A stretch of 28,000 nucleotides of DNA from JBGTFE01 sp036403235 (lineage in GTDB: Bacteria > Acidobacteriota > Blastocatellia > Pyrinomonadales > Pyrinomonadaceae), in NCBI GenBank assembly GCA_036403235.1, contig DASWRI010000005.1:1-28000 (forward strand), in the 5' to 3' direction. Each line of letters opens with the position of its first letter. Position 1 is the first letter of the stretch. A program made the translations under genes and the position numbers. A model generated the notes under the pieces. The model searched no databases. It was not told where the DNA came from and worked only from the letters and a program-made list of their open reading frames with translations. Below, piece after piece: positions 7,568 to 14,594 of the stretch.

Positions 7568-8239
7568 TCATGCTCCCAGCGCAAAAGCGGAGATGATAAA
7601 CGTGATGCCGAAGGCGAGCGGGAGAAAATGTTTGCGGTCGATGCGGTCGCCTCGTTTGAGCAGGCGATGGAAAATTGCGAAAAGCGGAAGCGCTATGCTT
7701 CCGACCATTGCGCCGAGAAAACCGCCGAACAGCGCGCCGACGATAAAAATTACCGCGCCGCCCGCGCCGCCCGTAACGCTTCCCCACAAAATGCCGACCA
7801 AAGGAAGCAGCAAAATCATTTTCGGCCACGATGCTTTTTCAATCTGTCGGACGATTCTGCCGATAAATCTGCCGGAAAAATAGCCGACGATGGCCGAAAC
7901 TAAATTTACGATGGCGAAAACGCCGATAATCCACAAATCATCGGTGCGAAAATTTCTTCCGTCTAAAAGAAACCGCAAAAAAAATGCGGCGGGCGGAAAA
8001 GTGCCGAGAAGCAGGCCGAAATACGAAAAGGTTTGCTCGGTCGAAAGCGGATTCTCCATCAATTCGGCTTCGATTTTTTCTCTGTCAGATGCATAAAGCG
8101 ATTTCTGATGTTCGGTTTCCGCGTTGATTTTCAAAAGCGCGTCTAATCTTTGGCGCGTAAGTTCATCGCCGCCGTCAAAGCTTTCAAGCGGGTTGAATTG
8201 GGCGTGACCAGTAAAGGTTTTCGTGCTTCGGTTTTCCAT
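7568..8239 (-). CDS. Conserved hypothetical membrane protein, 223 aa
   Basis: Residues 1-70 are polar and predicted cytoplasmic, containing GGDELTRQRLDALLKIN and a helical charged stretch. After this come about five hydrophobic segments: FSYFGLLLGTFPPAAFFLRF, IIGVFAIVNLVSAIVGYFSG, MILLLPLVGILWGSVTGGAG, a Gly-rich pair AVIFIVGALFGGFLGAMVGS, and a C-terminal one. The start at 8239 is supported by GGAG about 10 nt upstream. The first 97 nt overlap the end of the upstream gene in another frame, implying coupled translation. I do not recognise a functional family. Confidence 0.75.
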   Translation of the reverse strand: MENRSTKTFTGHAQFNPLESFDGGDELTRQRLDALLKINAETEHQKSLYASDREKIEAELMENPLSTEQTFSYFGLLLGTFPPAAFFLRFLLDGRNFRTDDLWIIGVFAIVNLVSAIVGYFSGRFIGRIVRQIEKASWPKMILLLPLVGILWGSVTGGAGGAVIFIVGALFGGFLGAMVGSIALPLFAIFHRLLKRGDRIDRKHFLPLAFGITFIISAFALGA

Positions 8240-8925
8240 ATTTCCGTCTCCGCGTTTTTGACGTTCGCCGTCTCGCCGGTTTGCGCTTCGCGTTTGAATA
8301 ATTTTTCCAGCGCGCCGAGCGCTTCCGCGTCATTTAAAAGTGTAGCAAATTCAATCGCCGCCGTTTCGAGATTTTCCCGGTCTGAACCGGAATCAAACAG
8401 TTCGGCCAGAACTTTTAAAAAATCAACGCGCGCCTGTCTTTGATGAAAGAGGAGTCGCTTGCGGTTGCGCCGTTCGAGACAGACTGCGGCCAGCGAATTG
8501 TTTTTGTGACCAGAGATTTGAAATAAATCGTTTTTCGTTCGAGCAGTTTGCGCGGTTTTGTGTTCAAATTGACTTGTCACAGTCAAACCAACGTAACGAT
8601 TGATGATTTCTCTGAATTCGTAAATCGATAATTTCGCCCGGCTTTCCAGAAATATTTTTTCCAAACGTTTCTGCGCCAGGCAAATATTTTTTTCAGTTTT
8701 TGCATCCAATGAACGCTCGCCGCCGAAATTGTTTCTAAAGAAGTTTTGCAAATCGCCGTTTTTTCGCAAAAGCCGAACGGCAGAGGGAAGCCAGAAAAGA
8801 AAATTTAGAATGCTTTTGAGACGGAGATATTCGAATTCGTGCATTTTTCGATTTTGCAGAAAATAATAAACGCCGAACGGCGCGCCGCATGCAAGATAAA
8901 TTATAAGAAAGTCGTAGAGATTCAT
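8143..8925 (-). CDS. Conserved hypothetical protein with N-terminal membrane anchor
   Basis: A 260-residue protein. One hydrophobic segment at ~4-23 (YDFLIIYLACGAPFGVYYFL) and a shorter one around 40-50; the rest is basic, Leu/Lys/Glu-rich and cytoplasmic, with helical repeats (EALGALEKLFKREAQTGE). A GAGAGG sequence precedes the ATG. It overlaps the next gene by 97 nt, an unusually long same-strand overlap. The two together look like a small membrane complex, but this is inference. No known domain recognised. Confidence 0.7.
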   Translation of the reverse strand: MNLYDFLIIYLACGAPFGVYYFLQNRKMHEFEYLRLKSILNFLFWLPSAVRLLRKNGDLQNFFRNNFGGERSLDAKTEKNICLAQKRLEKIFLESRAKLSIYEFREIINRYVGLTVTSQFEHKTAQTARTKNDLFQISGHKNNSLAAVCLERRNRKRLLFHQRQARVDFLKVLAELFDSGSDRENLETAAIEFATLLNDAEALGALEKLFKREAQTGETANVKNAETEIWKTEARKPLLVTPNSTRLKALTAAMNLRAKD

Positions 8926-9057
8926 CGCCTCTCAATTCGGCAATGTTTATGCCAGCTTTTTTGATATTTCGGTGATTTGAAAAAAGGTCAGTAAAAATCG
9001 ATGTAAAGTGGTAAAAAAGCGGAACAATTCGGGCCGCAGTATCGTTAACTTCTATTA

Positions 9058-9098
9058 GCAAAGCGCAAAACTTTTACATTCGCTTTGCAGATTGCAAA
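9058..9098. promoter_or_regulatory. Palindromes upstream of sigma-54 promoter (possible activator sites)
   Basis: Two inverted repeats overlap: GCAAAGCG (9058-9065) with CGCTTTGC (9081-9088), and TTTGCA-GAT-TGCAAA (9084-9098). They lie 60-100 nt before the -24 element at 9158, the usual range for enhancer-binding-protein sites. The remainder of the 8926-9252 gap holds only AT-rich sequence besides this and the promoter. Confidence 0.4.
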
Positions 9099-9157
9099 AA
9101 TTTTTACGAACTCGAAAATAAATCCGCAAAAATTATTTTTACCACTCGTCTTGATAA

Positions 9158-9174
9158 TGGCATCGAAATTGCAT
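9158..9174 (+). promoter_or_regulatory. Sigma-54 promoter
   Basis: TGGCATC (9158-9164), GAAA, TTGCAT (9169-9174). Both invariant doublets are present (GG at 9159, GC at 9171) at the required 12-nt phasing, and the -12 box is perfect. It would give a leader of about 70 nt before the ATG at 9253. Confidence 0.7.
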
Positions 9175-9252
9175 CTAGGAGAAGCAGGGAAGCAAAAAAC
9201 GAACTCCCAAAAATTTATAGTATCGGATTCATACAGAGGGGAAAATAGAATT

Positions 9253-9471
9253 ATGACAGCGAAAGCAAAAATTAAAGTTATCAAGAAAAGCGAACTTACA
9301 AGCGTTGAGAAACCTGTAGAAAACGAGAAAGTAAATCAGCAGGCTTCGGCGCGCGACATGGTCTCAACCGTCACAAATTGGGTCAGCGATTTTCAGCAGC
9401 GCCGTCGCGATGAAACAAAACAGGCGTTTGAAAAATTTTTCTCGCAGCAGCCGCAGGCGAGCAACGTGTAA
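9253..9471 (+). CDS. Small conserved hypothetical protein, 72 aa
   Basis: Start chosen at ATG 9253 because AGAGGGG lies about 10 nt upstream and the sigma-54 promoter at 9158 lies inside the longer in-frame ORF, which therefore cannot be fully translated. The protein is soluble: a basic N-terminus (MTAKAKIKVIKKSEL), then an amphipathic helix with a Trp and charged residues (RDMVSTVTNWVSDFQQRRRDETKQAF). No known domain. It is a single-gene unit with its own promoter and a strong terminator. Expression by sigma-54 suggests it acts in a specific response, but the role is unknown. Confidence 0.75.
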   Translation: MTAKAKIKVIKKSELTSVEKPVENEKVNQQASARDMVSTVTNWVSDFQQRRRDETKQAFEKFFSQQPQASNV

Positions 9472-9531
9472 ACGTTTGATACAAGCGGCGACCGAAAACA
9501 TGTAAACCTTCACCAAAATAATACAATCTTC

Positions 9532-9575
9532 AAAAAGCGGAAAGTTTAATTTCAAACTTTCCGCTTTTTTATTTC
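9532..9575 (+). terminator. Rho-independent terminator
   Basis: AAAAAGCGGAAAGTTT (9532-9547) pairs perfectly with AAACTTTCCGCTTTTT (9554-9569), with a six-base loop and T-run. It ends the small gene at 9253-9471. Confidence 0.9.
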
Positions 9576-9659
9576 CCAACAATCAATTTTTCTTTTTGTT
9601 TTTAACAATAACTTTTATGCTAAACTGCAAAAGAGTTTTTTTGAACCAGTCTAAATAAT

Positions 9660-10421
9660 ATGCAGGACAAAGTTGTCATAATCACCGGAGCAAGCAGCGG
9701 AATCGGCCGTGCTGCCGCGCAGCTCTTTGCCGAAAAAGGCGCAAAGGTCGTCGCCGTCGGCAGAAATGGAAAGGAATTAAACTCTCTGCGCGACGAAATT
9801 CAGCCGAAAAACAATTCATTTAAAATTCAACTTGCGGATGTCAGAGAAACCACGCAGGTCGAAAGGGTTATCAACGACACGGCGGAAACGTTCGGCGGAA
9901 TCGACGTTTTGGTCAACGGCGCGGGAATTATTCTAAACGGAACGATTGAAAACACGACGCTCGACGAATGGGATAAAATGATGAACGTCAACGTCCGCGC
10001 GGTTTTTTCGATGATGCAGAAAAGCGTTCCCCATCTCGAAAAAACAAAGGGAAACATCGTCAACATTTCGAGCGTCGCCGGACTGCGCTCATTTCCGAAC
10101 GTCCTGGCGTATTGCGTTTCCAAAGCCGCGATTGACCAGTTGACGCGCTGCTCGGCGCTTGAGCTGGCGGCCAAAAACATTCGCGTTAACGCGGTCAATC
10201 CGGGCGTTGTCGTGACAAATATACACAAACGCGGCGGAATGGACGAAGCGGAATATCAGAGCTTTTTGAAGAACTCGAAAAAAACGCATCCCCTGGGGCG
10301 CGTCGGCGAGGCGGCGGAAATCGCCGAGCTGATTTATTTTCTGGCTTCCGATAAAGCTTCGTGGATAACCGGCGCGACGTATTCGATTGACGGCGGACGA
10401 GCGCAGACCTGCGCCAGATAA
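9660..10421 (+). CDS. Short-chain dehydrogenase/reductase (SDR)
   Basis: A 253-residue classical SDR. The Rossmann nucleotide-binding motif TGASSGIG is at 9-16, the structural NGAG at 86-89, and the catalytic tetrad N109, S138, Y151, K155 (YCVSK) is complete. The C-terminal GATYSIDGGRAQ is typical of the family. R35 in GRNG after the second strand favours NADP(H). The substrate (alcohol/ketone, e.g. 3-oxoacyl group or sugar) cannot be told. The gene starts at the first ATG after the upstream terminator with TATGCTAAACT as a possible -10 region; it lies 63 nt upstream of the phosphodiesterase-like gene and may share a transcript. Confidence 0.93.
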   Translation: MQDKVVIITGASSGIGRAAAQLFAEKGAKVVAVGRNGKELNSLRDEIQPKNNSFKIQLADVRETTQVERVINDTAETFGGIDVLVNGAGIILNGTIENTTLDEWDKMMNVNVRAVFSMMQKSVPHLEKTKGNIVNISSVAGLRSFPNVLAYCVSKAAIDQLTRCSALELAAKNIRVNAVNPGVVVTNIHKRGGMDEAEYQSFLKNSKKTHPLGRVGEAAEIAELIYFLASDKASWITGATYSIDGGRAQTCAR

Positions 10422-10484
10422 ATTGCGGATTCAAAATTTAATATTGCAAGCTAATTTTTTGAGTCTCGAATCTTAAATTTTAGA

Positions 10485-11261
10485 ATGAGGATTCAACTGC
10501 TTCCCAGTACTTTTGAAGAAAACGGTCTCGCTTCAGCGCGGCAGCATCTCTCGTGCATCGTGGTCGATGATTTGGTGGCGATTGACGCCGGGAGCCTGGC
10601 GATGGCGACCAGCGCCGTTCAAAAAAAACAAATTCGCGACGTGATTATATCTCACGCGCATCTCGACCATATTGCCGGTCTGCCTTTGTATATCGACGAT
10701 TTATTCGCCACTTTACGAGAGCCGGTCTGCGTTTACGCGACCGAAGAAGTAATCGAAGTTCTCGAGCGCGATATTTTTAACTGGTCGGTTTACCCGCGCT
10801 TTTCCGAGCTCGAAAACGATAACGGAAAAGTTATGCGTTATCTGCCGTTTGAGGCGGGAAAAACGTTTTCGGTCAAACATCTTCGCATCAGCGCCATCAA
10901 GGTCAATCACAAGGTTCCGAGCGTCGGTTTTATCGTCTCTGACGGTCAAACGACGTTTGCGCTGTCGAGCGACACGGCGGAAATGGACGGGTTCTGGGAA
11001 GTCTTAAACGCGGAGAAAAATCTTTCGGCCGTGCTCGTCGAATGCGCTTTTCCGAACGAGCTCGAAGAGCTGGCGCGGGTTTCGTATCACCTGACTCCGA
11101 AAACGCTGAAAAAAGAGCTGGAAAAATTTTCTCACCGGAATTGCCTGATTTACATCATCAATATCAAGCCGATGTATCGCGACGAAATCGTGCGGCAAAT
11201 CGAAGAGCTCAATCTCGAAAATCTGCAAATTCTCGAAGTCGGTCAAATTTACGAATGGTAA
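10485..11261 (+). CDS. Metallo-beta-lactamase-fold protein, class II cyclic-nucleotide phosphodiesterase-like
   Basis: A 258-residue protein. The metal motif HAHLDH (57-62) is intact, with H142 (VNH), D163 (SSD) and H202 (YHLTP) as further likely ligands. The layout, with the long insert after HAHLDH (LPLYIDDLFATLREPVCVYA) and the ending ILEVGQIYEW, resembles class II 3',5'-cAMP phosphodiesterases rather than glyoxalases. In those proteins a late strand ends VxxTHIKP; here it reads IINIKP (N226), so the last metal-bridging His appears replaced by Asn. Activity may be altered. No signal peptide; cytoplasmic. A terminator follows at 11296. Confidence 0.8.
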   Translation: MRIQLLPSTFEENGLASARQHLSCIVVDDLVAIDAGSLAMATSAVQKKQIRDVIISHAHLDHIAGLPLYIDDLFATLREPVCVYATEEVIEVLERDIFNWSVYPRFSELENDNGKVMRYLPFEAGKTFSVKHLRISAIKVNHKVPSVGFIVSDGQTTFALSSDTAEMDGFWEVLNAEKNLSAVLVECAFPNELEELARVSYHLTPKTLKKELEKFSHRNCLIYIINIKPMYRDEIVRQIEELNLENLQILEVGQIYEW

Positions 11262-11267
11262 GTTAGG

Positions 11268-11294
11268 AAGTAAAAGGTAAAAGTAAAAAGTGAA
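11268..11294. repeat. 7-nt iterons AAGTAAA/AAGTGAA
   Basis: Four imperfect units (AAGTAAA, AGGTAAA, AGTAAA, AAGTGAA) begin seven bases after the stop codon at 11261 and run directly into the terminator hairpin. Confidence 0.6.
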
Positions 11295-11295
11295 G

Positions 11296-11337
11296 AAGCC
11301 GGTTTGTTAAACTTTCGAGTTTAATCTGCGGCTTTTT
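11296..11337. terminator. Bidirectional terminator between convergent genes
   Basis: AAGCCG (11296-11301) pairs with CGGCTT (11329-11334) followed by a T-run; an inner TTAAAC/GTTTAA extends the stem with mismatches between. The right arm overlaps the last codons of the small minus-strand gene ending at 11321. Confidence 0.7.
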
Positions 11338-11563
11338 TAATTTCCCTTTTAAAATTTACCGGCTCAAATGAGCTTTGCCGGTGTTCGCCGGAAAATCCGT
11401 GAAGCGTGACGCGGCCGCTGTTTAAAACTTCCTTGATGCGAAAAGTTCTTTCTACGCGCTTTTTGCCGGGCATAATTTCGGCGCGGAATGTGACGTCCAT
11501 CTCCGGGCGCGCCCAAACGCTCGGACGCACGATTTTGTTATAAAAACTCTTGAAGAAATTCAT
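11321..11563 (-). CDS. Small hypothetical protein, 80 aa
   Basis: The best start is ATG at 11563 (MNFFKSFYNKIVRPSVWARP), three bases after the stop of the 54-aa gene upstream; the longer frame reaching 11890 would overlap that gene and the divergent promoter region and has no family-like sequence. The C-terminal half (VTFRAEIMPGKKRVERTFRIKEVLNSGRVTLHGFSGEH) looks like a small beta-rich domain. No signal peptide or membrane segment. Function unknown. It is probably co-transcribed and translationally coupled with the preceding small gene. Confidence 0.6.
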   Translation of the reverse strand: MNFFKSFYNKIVRPSVWARPEMDVTFRAEIMPGKKRVERTFRIKEVLNSGRVTLHGFSGEHRQSSFEPVNFKREIKKAAD

Positions 11564-11565
11564 TT

Positions 11566-11730
11566 TTAAGCGTCTGTGTCTTCCTTTTTTTTGTGTTTTG
11601 TCTTGCGTAGCGAAGGATGAATTTTCGCGTCCGGCTTTTCGCGCCCGAATTTTTGACTCGGCGGCGCAGTCGGTTTGCGAATCGAATCGAAAATCGGTCG
11701 CTCGGGCTCTTTCTTTTTCTTTCCGCTCAT
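11566..11730 (-). CDS. Small basic Pro/Lys-rich protein, 54 aa
   Basis: This frame begins ATG at 11730 (MSGKKKKEPERPIFDSIRKP) and ends TAA at 11566. It is not hydrophobic and very basic, with TAPPSQKFGREKPDAKIHPS in the middle and a KTKHKKKE tail, like a disordered nucleic-acid- or ribosome-binding peptide. Support: a protein-like ordered composition, and its stop sits two bases before the start of the next gene. A TATAAT-like box lies just upstream. Against: no clear ribosome binding site. Function unknown. Confidence 0.5.
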   Translation of the reverse strand: MSGKKKKEPERPIFDSIRKPTAPPSQKFGREKPDAKIHPSLRKTKHKKKEDTDA

Positions 11731-11858
11731 ATTTTAGAAAATTATAACAGAAATTATAAACCGGCTGCGGCCGCGCGTCTGGACGTTGACAACTTGCCGA
11801 GAAAATTTCACTATAAAATACATTTTGGCTTTTTGTTTGAGCAAAAGCGGACTTTAAG

Positions 11859-12854
11859 ATGAATGTGGCTAAAAAACCAAACCGGAACAATCAGGTCAAA
11901 GCTTCTTCGCAGCGAAATCTCGGATACGATTCATATAAATATCGTCGTCCGTTCTGGCTTCCGGCGTCAAATTATTATGTTCTGGCGATTGCCGTCATGA
12001 TTGCCTTTTTCTTTCTCATCTGGGGAATTTTGCACGACGGCGACGACGCGCCCTGGATTCCGGCCGGAATGGGCGCGAGCCTCGTGTTGGTCGGAGCCGT
12101 CGTCTTACGCGAAATTATTTTGAGAAAAGCCAGAGACCGTTATTTATCGGCGCAGAAAAAACTCGATTACAATATCAAAAACGTCGCTCTCCATTCGAAT
12201 ATAAATCGCAATCAAAACAAGCTTTCAATCGAAAAAAATGCCTTCATCATCCAGGAGATTACAAGAAAATCAGACGCCGCCAAAGTTTTGGGGAAATTGC
12301 CCGAAGGCCATCTCGAAGTTTTCGAGATGTGCAATGAATATCTGACGATTAACGAAAAAGAACTGGAAACGGTCGGTGTCGGCTCGCCGCGGCTGGCGGC
12401 GCTTCGTCGCGGCCGGGAAGTCGTTCAGGATTTGCATCACTTTCATCTGCTGACATGGGCGCAAATCGAATCGCTCGCTTTAACGCAGGAAGCGAAAAAT
12501 CGTGTTACAATATCGGAAAAGCTGGAAATGGCGCAGAAAGCTCTGACGGTTTTGGATTCGGCTTTACAGTTTTACCCGAATCAAACAAAATTAATTGAAT
12601 CGGAAAATGCGTTAAAGGAATTTATCGCTTCGATAAAAGTCTCACATTGGATTGAACAGGCCGAGCGCTCAGCTTTTAAGGGAAATTATAAACGGGCGAT
12701 AACCCATTATCGCGATGCTTTGTTTTTTCTGGCACGCGGAAATATTCAACGAGAAGAAAAGGAAATAATCGCCGAAAAAATAAATACGGAAATTGCGAAA
12801 TTGCGCGAAGTCGCCGGTAAAAGAATAAAAAATATAGATAATTTAGAAGATTAA
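11859..12854 (+). CDS. Membrane protein with long coiled-coil/TPR-like cytoplasmic part
   Basis: A 331-residue protein. A basic N-terminus of ~35 residues is followed by two membrane helices (39-58, VLAIAVMIAFFFLIWGIL; 67-88), then a helical, charged region to the end. Residues ~225-300 resemble helix-turn-helix repeats (AQKALTVLDSALQFYPNQTKLI; WIEQAERSAFKGNYKRAITHYRDALFFL), consistent with one or two TPR-like units. No known family. It is the first gene of an apparent operon: its stop (TAA at 12854) is followed after one base by the ATG of the Zn-ribbon gene, then a polysaccharide export gene. It may act in envelope assembly by association. A TATAAA box lies at ~11812. Confidence 0.75.
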   Translation: MNVAKKPNRNNQVKASSQRNLGYDSYKYRRPFWLPASNYYVLAIAVMIAFFFLIWGILHDGDDAPWIPAGMGASLVLVGAVVLREIILRKARDRYLSAQKKLDYNIKNVALHSNINRNQNKLSIEKNAFIIQEITRKSDAAKVLGKLPEGHLEVFEMCNEYLTINEKELETVGVGSPRLAALRRGREVVQDLHHFHLLTWAQIESLALTQEAKNRVTISEKLEMAQKALTVLDSALQFYPNQTKLIESENALKEFIASIKVSHWIEQAERSAFKGNYKRAITHYRDALFFLARGNIQREEKEIIAEKINTEIAKLREVAGKRIKNIDNLED

Positions 12855-12855
12855 A

Positions 12856-13206
12856 ATGGTTACTCAAAAATGTCCGAGATGTGCAAGCTCAAGAGTCAGG
12901 CGAGGTTATCGCCCGACACCCATCTGGTCAAAAGCGGTGTTTCGTTATAATTTGCTCTGCGATAACTGCAATTGGGAATTTACGGGTTTTGCCATACCCG
13001 GCACGGTTTCGACAAAACCAACCAAAAAATTGAAAAAAAACCAACCCGCCGAGCGCTACCCGGCTGAAACGCAAAACGAAATTGATAAAATCGAAACAAT
13101 CGAAGCAAACGACGATTCAGCCACGAACGAAGAAAAGCTGAATTTTGACGAAGAAACTTCCGCAGAACAGAAAGCGAAAAAAAAAAGAGTTAAAATCAAA
13201 CTTTGA
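12856..13206 (+). CDS. Zinc-ribbon protein, 116 aa
   Basis: Two Cys pairs (C6xxC9, CPRC; C35xxC38, CDNC) separated by 25 residues form a classical zinc ribbon with basic residues between (SSRVRRGYRP), suited to nucleic acid or protein binding. From residue ~50 the chain is acidic/basic and disordered (EIDKIETIEANDDSATNEEK), ending in a Lys-rich tail (KAKKKRVKIKL). It starts one base after the previous stop, so translation is probably coupled. Seven bases after its stop the export gene begins. No catalytic motif; the role within this operon is unknown. Confidence 0.75.
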   Translation: MVTQKCPRCASSRVRRGYRPTPIWSKAVFRYNLLCDNCNWEFTGFAIPGTVSTKPTKKLKKNQPAERYPAETQNEIDKIETIEANDDSATNEEKLNFDEETSAEQKAKKKRVKIKL

Positions 13207-13213
13207 GCAGTAA

Positions 13214-14269
13214 ATGAAAATCAGGAAGTTTTATCAGTTCGCATCTCTTTTTCTTTGTGTTATTTTTTGGCAAAGCCCGCTTTCAGCTCAAACTCCGACG
13301 CCGGCCGAAACTCCGTCGAACGTTTCCGAAACCGAAGCAAAAGTAATTCCCGCCGCCGAATCCGGTTTGATTCATCTCGGCGATTTGATTGACGTTGACG
13401 TCGTCGGCAGCCTCGAATTTGACTGGCGCGGAACGCTCAACCCGGAAGGCTTTCTTGACGGAATCGAATTTGTCGAAAATCCGATTTTCGCGCTTTGCCG
13501 GAGCGAAGAAGACGTCGCCGCCGACGTCGCCAAAGCCTACGGCAAAATTTTACGCGAGCCGAAAGTCGTCGTAAAAATTCTCGACCGCTCGAACCGGGCG
13601 ATTTCCATTATCGCCGGCGCGGTCAAAACGCCGCAGCGGCTTCAGATAAAACGACCGATTTTCTTAAACGAGCTGATTATAGTCTCCGGCGGTCTGACCG
13701 ATAAAGCGAGCGGCGAGATTCAGATTTTTCGCCCGCAGAACTTAAACTGCGTGGCGAAAACGATTTCCGCCGAGACTGACCGGCAAAAGCGCGAGCGTTT
13801 TGTCGCGGCCAGCACCGAAGACAACGGCTCGCAATACCTGAACATCAGAATTATTGATTTATTAAACGGGAAAAAAGAAGCGAATCCGCAGATTTTAAAC
13901 GGCGATATCGTCACGATTTTAGAAGCCCAGTCGATTTACGTTATCGGCGGCGTCGCCAGCCCGAAACGAATTTCGTTTCGCTCGCAGATTACGCTCTCGA
14001 GAGCGATTGACAGCGCAGGCGGTCTGGCGAAAAACGCGGACGCGACCAGGATTACTATTTTCCGGCGCGTCGGCGGCGAAACAAAGATTATCGAAGCCGA
14101 TTTGGAAAAGATAAAGACGGAAAAATCCGAAGATATTATTTTGCAGGCTTCCGATATCGTCGAAGTCGGGCAGAGCGGGCGCGATAAAAGAAAATATCCG
14201 CCGATAATAAATACGGTTGATTTGGGCGATGCAAATTCTTCGAAACTGCCTCTGCGCGTGATTGATTAA
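13214..14269 (+). CDS. Wza-like polysaccharide biosynthesis/export protein
   Basis: A 351-residue secreted protein with a signal peptide ending LSAQ (~26), then a Thr/Pro-rich linker. A Poly_export domain follows (GLIHLGDLIDVDVVGSLEFDWRG and PEGFLDGIEF, ~50-125), then SLBB-type beta-grasp repeats (IIAGAVKTPQRLQIKRP...ELIIVSGGL; YVIGGVASPKRISFRSQIT...AIDSAGGL). This is the arrangement of outer-membrane export channels for capsule or exopolysaccharide. No lipobox Cys is evident. No kinase/Wzc or glycosyltransferase genes are adjacent, so this is an orphan export gene here. Confident of family, not of the polymer. Confidence 0.88.
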   Translation: MKIRKFYQFASLFLCVIFWQSPLSAQTPTPAETPSNVSETEAKVIPAAESGLIHLGDLIDVDVVGSLEFDWRGTLNPEGFLDGIEFVENPIFALCRSEEDVAADVAKAYGKILREPKVVVKILDRSNRAISIIAGAVKTPQRLQIKRPIFLNELIIVSGGLTDKASGEIQIFRPQNLNCVAKTISAETDRQKRERFVAASTEDNGSQYLNIRIIDLLNGKKEANPQILNGDIVTILEAQSIYVIGGVASPKRISFRSQITLSRAIDSAGGLAKNADATRITIFRRVGGETKIIEADLEKIKTEKSEDIILQASDIVEVGQSGRDKRKYPPIINTVDLGDANSSKLPLRVID

Positions 14270-14302
14270 AATGCGTTTTTGTGAAAAAATCATAAATTTT
14301 GA

Positions 14303-14331
14303 TTGTCCTGAATAAAAAAATCTGGTATCAA
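14303..14331 (+). promoter_or_regulatory. Possible sigma-70 promoter of the membrane-protein/matrixin pair
   Basis: TTGTCC (14303-14308), a 17-nt spacer, TATCAA (14326-14331); four of six bases match in each box. It lies about 46 nt before the ATG at 14377. Weak candidate. Confidence 0.3.
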
Positions 14332-14376
14332 TTAAGTTAGTAAAACCTCGAATTCTTGAGGAAGTTAAAGGAAAAT

Positions 14377-14592
14377 ATGGCAGAAAAACAAAATAGATTC
14401 AGCCGCCGCACGATTGCACTTTTTTGGCTTGTTCTAGTTGGCATCGTTATCGGCGTCATGATTCGTTACGAAATGATTTCGCTTCTTTACGTTATCGCGA
14501 CGCTCGCTTTGGTCGCATTGCTTTCCATCGTCGCGTTTGCGGATTTGGAAAACGTCGGCCGGGAAGGCGCTCTGGCCGGTAAAAAGGAATAA
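14377..14592 (+). CDS. Small two-TM membrane protein, 71 aa
   Basis: Start chosen at ATG 14377 with AAAGGA just upstream; an in-frame TTG at 14356 is less likely. Two hydrophobic helices (IALFWLVLVGIVIGVMI at ~13-30 and LLYVIATLALVALLSIVAFA at ~36-55) joined by RYEMIS; both ends are polar. No family recognised. The protease gene starts two bases after its stop, so the two are co-transcribed and may be functionally linked, for example as an anchor or export aid. Confidence 0.7.
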   Translation: MAEKQNRFSRRTIALFWLVLVGIVIGVMIRYEMISLLYVIATLALVALLSIVAFADLENVGREGALAGKKE

Positions 14593-14594
14593 TT

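Noticed and set aside
9085..9252. 56-residue N-terminal extension of the small gene at 9253
   Set aside because: The sigma-54 promoter lies inside it and the ATG at 9253 has a ribosome site, so the extension cannot be translated from that promoter.
11731..11890. Longer 189-aa minus-strand frame
   Set aside because: Composition is that of a shadow frame, and it would cover the divergent promoter region and the 54-aa gene.
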